A stretch of 47,283 nt of DNA, from the NCBI GenBank assembly GCA_945897865.1, contig CAMDHJ010000011.1:1-47283 (forward strand), given 5' to 3'. Numbering within the stretch: the stretch's first letter is position 1; the number at the start of each line of letters is the position of its first letter. The stretch comes from Tepidiphilus sp. J10 (GTDB lineage: Bacteria; Pseudomonadota; Gammaproteobacteria; Burkholderiales; Thiobacillaceae). The notes below the pieces were generated by a model. The model was not told the DNA's origin and searched no databases. It saw only the letters and a list, made by a program, of their open reading frames with translations. A program made the translations under genes and the position numbers. This document shows positions 27,044 through 34,276 of the stretch, piece after piece.

Positions 27044-28091
27044 TTCGCGTTTCTCCGTCTCGATCCGCAAGCTCGTTTAGCCAGGCGATCATATGTTTTG
27101 CAGTCTCGTGCAGGCTAAAGTGCTGTATTGCCCTTGCCCTGGCTGCTGCCCCCATCCGGTTGCGCAAGGCCGGATCCGTGATGAGCCGTTCCAGCGCGTC
27201 GAACCATTCGGATTCGTCACCAGCCAGAAAACCGTCGATCCCGTCCCGGACGACTTCGCGGTTCGCGCCGATGTCTGAACACACCGTAGGCAAACCCGTC
27301 GCCATGTACTGAATGGCCTTGAGTGCACATTTGCCTCTGGCCCATTCATTATCCGGGATTGGCATCAGGCCGATATCGACCTGCGCCAAGTCATGGACTT
27401 CGCTGTGTTCCTGCCATGTCAGGGTCTCCAACGGGATGCCGTCCATTTTAAATTCGCCCCGCGAGATTACGCGCAGTTTTATGTTCGGGTGGGCCTTGCC
27501 TAGCCTGGCCAGAACGGGGGCAAGCGCCTGGAGGTAGCCATAATTGACCGGCTGGCCGATCCAGCCGAGCACGATCTCTTTGATGTCGCCTTTTTGTTCC
27601 AGGTCGACATAGCGGGCGGCATCGATCACGGTAGGTAGCACCTTGACGGTGGCTCGTCCATGCCCGGCCTGTTCAGCCAGATACTGATTTCCGGCAAGGA
27701 TGAGGTCTGCGTGTTCGCAGATGGCATGAAAACGGTTGCGGGAGCGTAACCGCGTCAGAGTCGATCTGTGCGCATTCTGCGAAGTAAGTATGGAATCGTC
27801 GAAGTCGAATACGAGCTTGGCGCCGTATCGTTTGAGCTGCTTCACGAATGCGGGACGAAAAAGCCGTTTCTGGATGAAAACGATGTCATTGCGGCGCGCC
27901 TTGCGAATGATCTCGCGTTCCTCACGGATCGTGGCGAAGACCCGTTTGATTCCGGATGGCTTCTCTGCAGGGAAGTGCAATTCGGCTTGGAAGCCGTGCT
28001 TTTCCAGATATGGGATGAACTGGATGGCCCTGTACCTAGGGCTGGCCTCCTGCCGCGTTCCTGCCAAGATAAAAAGTATGCGCTTGCTCAT
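27030..28091 (-). CDS. Family 4 glycosyltransferase (GT-B)
   Basis: 353 residues from the ATG at 28091; no good ribosome site is visible, and a TTG start further upstream (28199) would add poorly conserved residues. FILAGTRQEASPRYRAIQF opens the N-terminal Rossmann domain; KLVFDFDDSILTS and the C-terminal CALKAIQYMATGLPTVCSD with later REVVRDGIDGFLA (the E-x7-E-like donor site) mark a GT4 enzyme. It lies inside the LPS locus and probably adds a core or O-chain sugar. The segment 28092-28258 between it and the GT90 gene holds no gene. Confidence 0.85.
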   Translation of the reverse strand: MSKRILFILAGTRQEASPRYRAIQFIPYLEKHGFQAELHFPAEKPSGIKRVFATIREEREIIRKARRNDIVFIQKRLFRPAFVKQLKRYGAKLVFDFDDSILTSQNAHRSTLTRLRSRNRFHAICEHADLILAGNQYLAEQAGHGRATVKVLPTVIDAARYVDLEQKGDIKEIVLGWIGQPVNYGYLQALAPVLARLGKAHPNIKLRVISRGEFKMDGIPLETLTWQEHSEVHDLAQVDIGLMPIPDNEWARGKCALKAIQYMATGLPTVCSDIGANREVVRDGIDGFLAGDESEWFDALERLITDPALRNRMGAAARARAIQHFSLHETAKHMIAWLNELADRDGETRIENS

Positions 28092-28258
28092 TGGGGTGGC
28101 AAGTGATTGTGTTTTGAGTTGGTCATAATGTAATAGGGGTGGTTCAACTCCCAAGTGCAACGCCCCTGAGTCAATGAATTGAGGTTGGTGATTCGTCAAG
28201 TTTACTGCTGGATTAATTCCAATTTGTCACTCATTTTATCAAAGAGGAGGACAGTTAT

Positions 28259-29230
28259 TTACAGTTGCCCTGAATTCCGGAAGTAGCGCTCCAGAATCTT
28301 CAGTCCTAGCCAATCTTCCACCTTGGGGTCCTTGAACTGGTCCGTCCATTGATTAGCGTGGCGGATGATTTCTTCAGCTTCATCGGGGTGGTCGATGTAA
28401 TAAGCCACCTTTTCTTCCATGTCTGAATAATCATCTTTAAGTTCAACGTAATGAGTGCCGGGTTGCAAGCGGCCTTCCATTAGCCATGTTTCAAATTTTG
28501 GTCTTTTCATGAAGAGCACTGAATTCGATGACAACCCCCATTTTGTGTTGGTGGCGACGTCATTGCCTTCAATGGAAAACACGAATTTGTTTTGCAATTG
28601 TTCGGCCATGGTCATGAACGGCATTTGCCATTGCTGGTTGCGGTTGCCAGTTTTGTTGTGCTGGCCAACATCGATAATAGGCGATTTTCCAAAAAACTGT
28701 TCCATGAATGCGATGCGGTGCTTTTGGTAAACCGCGCCGCGCCAGATGAGTTTGTTTTTCTTTTGTCGAAATGGAATGTCATTTTCGACGAATTTAAAAT
28801 TTCGAATCTTGCAGAATTTGTACAGCACAGATTGTCGATTGGGTTGCTCCGGGGTGGAAATCGGGCGACTTTTAACCAGCGTGGGGGTTTCCGGTACATG
28901 AGTGACATCGAGAAACAGGTAAGCCACGCGGGCATCTTGCGGAAAGTAACGTGCGTATTCCATGAGATCAAGCCAATACATGCTGCCGGAGCCCTTAAGC
29001 GGAATGTCCTTCAACTGTTTTGCTTCGTCTCCCAATAAAAAATGCTGGGTGTTCTGATTATAATAGTCTAGTCGCTCGTTTAATGCGGCTTCATCAAAAT
29101 TCTGGATGCGGGCTTCGAGTTTTTTGTAATCAAGATTTAATAGCGATTTCGGGTAAAGCTCGCGACCGAAACCTCTTATATAGTAAAAGAAACGATTATT
29201 TCTAGTTTGCAACAGTCTTCTGATATCCAT
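28259..29230 (-). CDS. Family 90 glycosyltransferase, LpsA/CAP10-like
   Basis: 323 residues from the ATG at 29230; a TTG at 29272 overlapping the upstream stop is an alternative. The C-terminal half has KLIWRGAVYQKHRIAF, then FVFSIEGNDVATNTKWGLSS and LMEGRLQPGTHYVELKDDYS, which match the CAP10/LpsA (GT90) domain found in fungal capsule enzymes and bacterial LPS glycosyltransferases. The sequence is AT-richer than the flanking housekeeping genes. It likely adds an outer-core sugar; donor and linkage are unknown. Confidence 0.83.
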   Translation of the reverse strand: MDIRRLLQTRNNRFFYYIRGFGRELYPKSLLNLDYKKLEARIQNFDEAALNERLDYYNQNTQHFLLGDEAKQLKDIPLKGSGSMYWLDLMEYARYFPQDARVAYLFLDVTHVPETPTLVKSRPISTPEQPNRQSVLYKFCKIRNFKFVENDIPFRQKKNKLIWRGAVYQKHRIAFMEQFFGKSPIIDVGQHNKTGNRNQQWQMPFMTMAEQLQNKFVFSIEGNDVATNTKWGLSSNSVLFMKRPKFETWLMEGRLQPGTHYVELKDDYSDMEEKVAYYIDHPDEAEEIIRHANQWTDQFKDPKVEDWLGLKILERYFRNSGQL

Positions 29231-29268
29231 GGTCGTGAGCGTTATGCGGAGTCGCTGAGTTAAAAGTA

Positions 29269-30195
29269 TCAATGGTTGATGGTTTTGACTTGCTCAAACG
29301 TCTGGCCATGAATACTCCAGCCTGGGAGCTCATTTAGCCGTTCTAGAATATGGCGGAAATATTCATAATTGTTGTTGAAATCGGTTTTGTGTCCGGCCCC
29401 GCCCATATGAATCCAGCAATCGTCAATGATTTGCAAAGTTAATGTGGGGGCTTTGTTGGTGAGCGTGGCCAATACATTTGAAGCGAAAGTGAGTTGGCTG
29501 CGAGATTGATGCTGGTAAAGTCGCGTGAAATTACGTCCCCCAGTATCGAGGCCGTTTGAAAAATCATAAAGAAAATTCAATTGGTATTTTTGCGTTTGAC
29601 TGTAGTTGAAGGAACAATAGCCCGCCCAAAGTTGCCACGCGTCATCTGGTTTGTTTTTCCAGAGCACACCATAAATCGGGTGATTGCCCAGTAGTCGGGA
29701 GAAGCTGAAAGGTTTAGTGGGAATCAGGTCGTGGTCGATATAAGTGAAACAACGTGGTTGTAGCGGTCGCACGATGTTTTCGTAACACCATTGCATGGCC
29801 ATGCCGTGTGAGCGGTTGGCGTGGCGAGCGGTATTGCGTGGCAGTCCGATATACGCAACTGAGGCTTGGGCACACAGGCTTTGGATGGCTTGGCGTGCGG
29901 CAGGTGTTCGCGAATTGTCGGCAACGACGAAGACGCTGTTTTCGGCGTTGTCACGTATGTATTGAATTTGCGTGGCGATTACCTTGGGTTGTTCAAAGGC
30001 GATGCTGAGCACGAGGTCGGGCATTACTTCGCCGACGAAATGATTTTTGAGGGCGGCAAGCCAAACGGCATGGCCTTCAGGGGTGTGGCGGCAAAACAGT
30101 TTCAAATAAAGGTCGTTTCGGGTCTGCTTGAAGGCATCCACCAAGGGCTGGCCTGCGAGCCATTGGGCGGGCGTGAAGTCTCGGAGTCGTTTCAT
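29269..30195 (-). CDS. Uncharacterised protein, probable GT-A type glycosyltransferase
   Basis: 308 residues. I do not recognise a named family. In favour of a GT-A transferase are LSIAFEQPKVIATQIQYI and SVFVVADNSRTPAARQAI, which resemble the beta-alpha start of family 2 enzymes, and the metal-site-like CFTYIDHDLIP (DxD). There is no signal peptide or transmembrane helix. The gene lies between the GT90 and WaaG-like genes on the same strand, so a role in core assembly is likely by context. Base composition is AT-rich compared with the inner-core genes. Confidence 0.6.
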   Translation of the reverse strand: MKRLRDFTPAQWLAGQPLVDAFKQTRNDLYLKLFCRHTPEGHAVWLAALKNHFVGEVMPDLVLSIAFEQPKVIATQIQYIRDNAENSVFVVADNSRTPAARQAIQSLCAQASVAYIGLPRNTARHANRSHGMAMQWCYENIVRPLQPRCFTYIDHDLIPTKPFSFSRLLGNHPIYGVLWKNKPDDAWQLWAGYCSFNYSQTQKYQLNFLYDFSNGLDTGGRNFTRLYQHQSRSQLTFASNVLATLTNKAPTLTLQIIDDCWIHMGGAGHKTDFNNNYEYFRHILERLNELPGWSIHGQTFEQVKTINH

Positions 30196-30228
30196 GCGGC
30201 CAGTCGCAAAATAATTGGCAGAAAGAAA

Positions 30229-31359
30229 TCAGGTTGCAGCGAGAGCGGCATAAAGAGTCAGCAGTTTTTCGCTCATGGCGTCGAGCGTGCAGGGTTCAGC
30301 TGTGCGGCGGGCTTGGTCGCCCATGCGTTGTGCTGTGACAGGGTCGCAAAGTTGCGTTAGTGCATCGCGCAAACCTTCAGTGTCGTCGCGCACAAAGCCG
30401 TTTTTTTCGGCGTCGATCATTTCCGCGCCACCGCATCCCGAGGTGGTGATGACTGCCAGGCCGCTGGCGAGGGCTTCGAGTACTACATTGGGGAAGGGGT
30501 CGTAAGTGGTGGGCAAAATCAGTGCATAGGCGAGGCCATACCATGGCGCGGGGTCGTTGACTGTGCCAGCCCAATGCACACGTCCAACTAAGCCGAGTTT
30601 TTCGGCCAGGGCTACATAACGCTCGGCATGTTTATCTTTGCCCAGAACTATGAGATGCGGTGAACCGGTAACGAGTGCCAGTGCTTCCATGGCAGCTTGC
30701 AGACCTTTACGGGCGAAACCGGAGCCGACAAAGAGAAAGATCGGCACATCAGAAGGAATGCCAAGCGCACGTAATCGTTTTTCGCGTTCACCGCGATGAC
30801 CAGGATGAAATCGTTCGGTATCGACGCCGTTGTAGATGACATGCAGCTTTTCGGGGGCGATGGCGAAACGTTCGAGGATTTCGTTACGCACCATATTGGA
30901 ATTGCAGATTACCGCGCGCAGGTGTTGTGACTCGAACATCGCTTGTTCGGTTTGCATGACGTAGCGGTGATAGGGCGCGAGCCGGTCTTGCCAGCGCAAG
31001 GTGCCGCCATTGCGCCGTTCAAGCCAGGCTTGGTGTACCCCGTCACCCGCGCGATAAATGTCGCAGCAAGTGAGACGTTCGTGGCTTTGCACAAAGTCGA
31101 AAGATTGCGAGGTAAGCTGTTTGCATACAGCACGTGCAAATCCGCGATCACGTGACAGGCGGCCAAGGTAGACGGGGTTGCAGGTTTCAAAGCGAATACC
31201 GGGCTGGCTTTCCCATTTGCGTGCAAACAGGGTGATTTCAGCACCGCGTTGCGCCAAGGCATTGAGCGCACGTGACACAAAACGCTCTGCGCCGCCATCC
31301 GTGCGATAGGTCTGACGGATCAGGGCGATGCGTAAAGTGGGGGAGTTGTCAGGATGCAT
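30229..31359 (-). CDS. waaG: Family 4 glycosyltransferase, WaaG-like (LPS core glucosyltransferase)
   Basis: 376 residues. RIALIRQTYRTDGGAERFVS is the WaaG N-terminal pattern, with DFVQSHERLTCCDIYRAGDG and VHQAWLERR characteristic of that family. The C-terminal domain has FLFVGSGFARKGLQAAMEAL and the donor-binding TTYDPFPNVVLEALASGLAV. WaaG adds the first outer-core glucose to heptose II using UDP-glucose. It is the first gene of the minus-strand LPS block, divergent from waaC with 77 bp between start codons. Confidence 0.87.
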   Translation of the reverse strand: MHPDNSPTLRIALIRQTYRTDGGAERFVSRALNALAQRGAEITLFARKWESQPGIRFETCNPVYLGRLSRDRGFARAVCKQLTSQSFDFVQSHERLTCCDIYRAGDGVHQAWLERRNGGTLRWQDRLAPYHRYVMQTEQAMFESQHLRAVICNSNMVRNEILERFAIAPEKLHVIYNGVDTERFHPGHRGEREKRLRALGIPSDVPIFLFVGSGFARKGLQAAMEALALVTGSPHLIVLGKDKHAERYVALAEKLGLVGRVHWAGTVNDPAPWYGLAYALILPTTYDPFPNVVLEALASGLAVITTSGCGGAEMIDAEKNGFVRDDTEGLRDALTQLCDPVTAQRMGDQARRTAEPCTLDAMSEKLLTLYAALAAT

Positions 31360-31436
31360 GAGGTTGAGATCGATTGTTCAACGCGAGTCTAACGGATAAT
31401 GTCACTGCTTTCGACGCAGGTTCGGCCATCTCTGTT

Positions 31437-32426
31437 ATGCACATCCTGATTGTCAAAATGACTTCCTTGGGCGATGTTGTACATATGCTCCCAGCATTGA
31501 CCGAGGCGATGCGCCACGTCCCGGATCTGCATGCAGACTGGGTTGCCGAGGAAGGTTTCGATGTCATTCCGTCCTGGCATCCGGCGGTGCGGCGAGTCAT
31601 CCCATCCGCCCTGCGGCGTTGGCGCAAGCATATTGTTCAAGCTGAAACCTGGCGTGAAATCAGGCGGTTTCGCGATGCAATACACCAGGAAAAATACGAT
31701 CTAGTATTGGACGGACAGGGCTTGCTCAAGAGCGCGGTGGTAACCCGAATGGCCCGCGGGCCCGTTGCTGGATTGGATGCCCGGAGTGCACGGGAGCCAC
31801 TGGCCAGTTTGTTTTATGGCGCGCGTTTTGCAGCGCCCACAGCGTTGCATGCGATTACCCGTAATCGGCTGTTGATGGCTCAGGCGTTGGGTTATGCGAT
31901 GGGTGATGAGACGGATATCCGCTACGGGTTATCCGCGCAGGATGGCGTTGCTGTTCCCGGCCTGGTAGGTGATTACGTGCTGTGTTTGCATGGTACGGCG
32001 CGACCAGAAAAGGAATATCCGGAAGCGGATTGGGTGCGCCTGCTGCAGCAGGTCGCCGCGCGTGGCTTGGGCGTGGTGCTGCCATGGGGTAATGAGCGCG
32101 AGCGGTTACGCGCGGAACGACTTTCGGTTGCACTACCTGCCGCAGTGATATTGCCGAAAATGGGGTTGGCCGATCTGGCGAGCGTAATCGCTGGTGCTTG
32201 CATCGTTTTGGGCGTGGATACCGGGTTGATGCATCTGGCTGCGGCTTTCCGACGTCCAGGTGTGGGGCTGTATCCGACGACACCACCGGCACGGTTCGGC
32301 GCGCGTAATGAGGCGGATGCGCCGGCGATGGTGAATCTGTCCGGCGAGTCGGCGTTGCAGCCGGAGCAGGTTTTTCATGTCGTGGAAAGTCTTTTCGAGG
32401 GCGATAAAAAGGTGGAGCCTGATTAA
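31437..32426 (+). CDS. waaC: ADP-heptose:LPS heptosyltransferase I
   Basis: 329 residues from the ATG at 31437. MHILIVKMTSLGDVVHMLPA is the canonical WaaC start with the catalytic Asp in LGDV; LVLDGQGLLKSAVVTRMA, LCLHGTARPEKEYPE and VLGVDTGLMHLAAAF complete the GT9 pattern. It adds the first heptose to Kdo. The last codons (KVEPD) form the 5' arm of a strong terminator hairpin, with the stop codon lying in the loop. Confidence 0.95.
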   Translation: MHILIVKMTSLGDVVHMLPALTEAMRHVPDLHADWVAEEGFDVIPSWHPAVRRVIPSALRRWRKHIVQAETWREIRRFRDAIHQEKYDLVLDGQGLLKSAVVTRMARGPVAGLDARSAREPLASLFYGARFAAPTALHAITRNRLLMAQALGYAMGDETDIRYGLSAQDGVAVPGLVGDYVLCLHGTARPEKEYPEADWVRLLQQVAARGLGVVLPWGNERERLRAERLSVALPAAVILPKMGLADLASVIAGACIVLGVDTGLMHLAAAFRRPGVGLYPTTPPARFGARNEADAPAMVNLSGESALQPEQVFHVVESLFEGDKKVEPD

Positions 32427-32443
32427 AGGCTCCACTTTCGTTT
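32412..32443. terminator. Rho-independent terminator at the waaC 3' end, probably bidirectional
   Basis: GTGGAGCCT (32412-32420) pairs perfectly with AGGCTCCAC (32427-32435) around a 6-nt loop that contains the waaC TAA. TTTCGTTT follows on the plus strand. On the minus strand the hairpin is followed by CTTTTT, so it could also end transcription coming from the ssb/HEPN side. Confidence 0.85.
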
Positions 32444-32470
32444 ACTGACAGAATAGAAAAGAACCGGACG

Positions 32471-32533
32471 TTAGAACGGAATGTCGTCGTCCATATCACT
32501 CATGCGGCTGGCAGCGCTGCCGCCGGCGGGCTG
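32471..32533 (-). pseudogene. Diverged ssb 3'-end relic (C-terminal tail only)
   Basis: On the minus strand this segment encodes [20 protein letters not shown] followed by TAA. The last ten residues are identical to the tail of the intact SSB at 33800-34276, while the preceding linker differs, as does about a fifth of the bases over the final 45 nt. The acidic DDDIPF tip is the SSB protein-interaction motif. No OB-fold is attached: upstream the sequence switches to a truncated ELM1-family gene in another frame. It is best read as the remains of a second, older ssb copy or of a recombination event. Confidence 0.7.
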
Positions 32534-32877
32534 TCGTGTTCCGGGATGACGCAAAGATCGAACCAGGACAGCGTCAAACCCGGCTTCATTAAAACTACAG
32601 TCTTGCCACCATAAGCGCGGCGCGCCGCCAGCAAGGCGAAATGCGTAGCGTGGCCGGCAGCAAGGATGATGTCCGGCGCGGGCAGGCCTCTGCCGGGAAC
32701 AAATCGGCCCAGCAGCCATTGCAGCAGTGGCTTGCTACGCGATGCGACCGGTAAATCCACGCATTGGCCTTTTCGGTCTCGCAGCAATGCATACGCCAGC
32801 CCGAGTGTCTGTTTCTCGTGGCCGGGCTTGCCATCGACAAGGCGCCAGATGATCAGAGCGGGAATTCGTTCAGGCAT
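32500..32877 (-). CDS. Truncated ELM1-family (DUF1022) protein
   Basis: 125 residues, against about 300 or more for intact members. ALIIWRLVDGKPGHEKQTLG, APDIILAAGHATHFALLAAR and VVLMKPGLTLSWFDLCVIPEHD are the N-terminal blocks of the mitochondrial-fission ELM1/GT-like family (PF06258). Homology stops at about 32,535, where the DNA turns into an ssb tail in a different frame; the frame then ends at a TGA at 32500. The C-terminal domain is missing, so function is doubtful. The ATG directly follows the stop codon of the HEPN gene, so it would be expressed with that pair. Confidence 0.75.
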   Translation of the reverse strand: MPERIPALIIWRLVDGKPGHEKQTLGLAYALLRDRKGQCVDLPVASRSKPLLQWLLGRFVPGRGLPAPDIILAAGHATHFALLAARRAYGGKTVVLMKPGLTLSWFDLCVIPEHDSPPAAALPAA

Positions 32878-33372
32878 TCATGCCATGTCGATCTTGTTGC
32901 ACAACCCACGCCGCGAGACTTCATCCATCATGTTTTGCGCCGTCGCCACAAGTTGTGGCACAAAGGCATGACCGGTAGTCAGCGCGTTGTGCAGGATGTT
33001 CATGTCTTCGACATATTCGTGAACCATCTGATTTCGCAGGCTGCGCATGCCAAGCCAGGGCTCAACGGTGAGCCAACCGAAACGTTCAGCTTGGTCGAGG
33101 TTGTCGATGGCAGGCCCTGTTCTTTCGCCAAGGGCCAATAGCAGAACTGGTAGCAGTTTGTCGCCCAAGGTGTCTTGCAGGCGGCCAAAGCGTCCGACGA
33201 AGGCTTCGACTCGCTCAGCCCGTTCAGGGGTGATATCGAGTTGTTCGGCATCTGCTAAGCAGAAGCCGGGCTCGAACAGGCGTGCGTCGGTTTGCAACAG
33301 GTATTTGCATTCCTTCTGTACGACGCGCAGCAGAAAGCAGATCCGGGACTGCTGGATGGGACTCAGCGTCAT
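32878..33372 (-). CDS. HEPN-domain protein, HepT-like toxin candidate
   Basis: 164 residues, all-helical in appearance. The decisive motif is RNQMVHEY with R113, H118 and Y120: the RX4HXY pattern of HepT-type HEPN ribonucleases, where Arg and His are catalytic and Tyr is the residue AMPylated by the partner MNT enzyme. It overlaps the upstream nucleotidyltransferase gene by 4 bp (ATGA), the normal arrangement of MNT-HEPN toxin-antitoxin operons. Somewhat longer than typical HepT proteins. RNase activity is inferred from family knowledge. Confidence 0.82.
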   Translation of the reverse strand: MTLSPIQQSRICFLLRVVQKECKYLLQTDARLFEPGFCLADAEQLDITPERAERVEAFVGRFGRLQDTLGDKLLPVLLLALGERTGPAIDNLDQAERFGWLTVEPWLGMRSLRNQMVHEYVEDMNILHNALTTGHAFVPQLVATAQNMMDEVSRRGLCNKIDMA

Positions 33373-33668
33373 AGCAAGACCCCCTCTCTGAGCGCGATGT
33401 CGTGGATGGCTTGGTGCATCAGGTTGGGTGCGTGGATGACGACATCGACTTTGCGGCCCCGCATCAAACGCGAGACCTTGGCCGAGAGCGTTGCGGCCAG
33501 CAAGGCGGGTTGCTCAACCGGCACAGGGACATCCAGCAATAGATCGACATCGCCGCCGCGTGCCGAGTCATCCAGACGCGAGCCGAAGAGTCGTACCGAC
33601 GCATGCGGCCCCGCCACCTGAAGGGCGAATTGATGGATGCCTTCAATCTGTTCCGGTGTGAGGCGCAT
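33369..33668 (-). CDS. MNT-domain nucleotidyltransferase, MntA-like antitoxin candidate
   Basis: 99 residues from the ATG at 33668. The minimal nucleotidyltransferase signature is GSRLDDSARGGDVDLLLD, with GS at 29-30, catalytic Asp at 40 and 42, and a third Asp at 75 in KVDVVI. Family members transfer AMP to the HEPN partner and neutralise it. First gene of the pair. The region upstream up to ssb (33669-33799) carries a dispersed palindromic repeat but no gene. The ribosome site is weak. Confidence 0.82.
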   Translation of the reverse strand: MRLTPEQIEGIHQFALQVAGPHASVRLFGSRLDDSARGGDVDLLLDVPVPVEQPALLAATLSAKVSRLMRGRKVDVVIHAPNLMHQAIHDIALREGVLL

Positions 33669-33730
33669 GGCAGTGCGGATATCCAGACTAGGTAGGCGCT
33701 GAATTACTCGGTTTTGCTGTTCCAGCGTAG

Positions 33731-33784
33731 GCGGGAACCCAGTTGAATCAAGGGACTGGATTCCCGCATTCGCGGGAATGACGA
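33731..33784. repeat. Dispersed palindromic repeat (CGTCATTCCCGCG...TCCAGT family)
   Basis: ACTGGATTCCCGCATTCGCG and the following GGAATGACG (33756-33784) form a hairpin of TTCCCGC with GCGGGAA; 11 bp to its left lies GGCGGGAACCCAGT, a degenerate inverted copy of its outer part. Translated, this family produces the familiar spurious peptide VIPANAGIQ. A second member lies at 38450-38523. Such elements are widespread intergenic repeats in beta- and gammaproteobacteria. Confidence 0.75.
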
Positions 33785-33799
33785 ACTTATGAGCATCTC

Positions 33800-34276
33800 T
33801 CAGAACGGGATGTCGTCGTCCATGTCGCTCATGCTGGGCGCAGCGCCGCTGGTGGGCTTTGCGCTGGTGCGCGGCGGGGTGGCTGACATGCCTTCCGACG
33901 GCGCCGAATCGTAATCCGCCATGCCGCCACTGCCGCCGCCACCACTGCGGCCGCCCAGCATCTGCATGCGGTCGCCGCGGATTTCGGTGGTGTAACGGTC
34001 GTTGCCGTCCTTGTCCTGCCATTTGCGCGTGCGCAGGCTGCCTTCCACATACACCTGGCTGCCCTTTTTCAGGTACTGGCCGCAGACCTCGGCAGTTTTG
34101 CCGAAGAAGGCGACGGAGTGCCATTCGGTGGATTCCTGCATTTCGCCGTTGCGATCCTTGTATTTCTCGGCGGTGGCGATGCGCAGGTTGGCGATGGCAT
34201 CGCCGCTGGGCATGTAGCGCATTTCGGGGTCGCGTCCCAGATTACCGATGATGATGACTTTATTGACCGAAGCCAT
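33800..34276 (-). CDS. ssb: Single-stranded DNA-binding protein
   Basis: 158 residues. The N-terminal OB-fold covers about 1-110 ([58 protein letters not shown]); a Gly/Ser-rich linker follows, and the acidic tip SDMDDDIPF recruits repair and replication partners. An AAGGAGG ribosome site stands seven bases before the ATG, and the MFS gene ends directly upstream, so they are co-transcribed. It is complete, unlike the tail relic 1.3 kb away. Confidence 0.97.
   Translation of the reverse strand: MASVNKVIIIGNLGRDPEMRYMPSGDAIANLRIATAEKYKDRNGEMQESTEWHSVAFFGKTAEVCGQYLKKGSQVYVEGSLRTRKWQDKDGNDRYTTEIRGDRMQMLGGRSGGGGSGGMADYDSAPSEGMSATPPRTSAKPTSGAAPSMSDMDDDIPF

Noticed and set aside
33369-34124. Long 251-codon reading joining the MNT gene with sequence upstream
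   Set aside because: The upstream part overlaps ssb in another frame and passes through the dispersed repeat (VIPANAGIQ); the MNT domain begins at the ATG at 33668.
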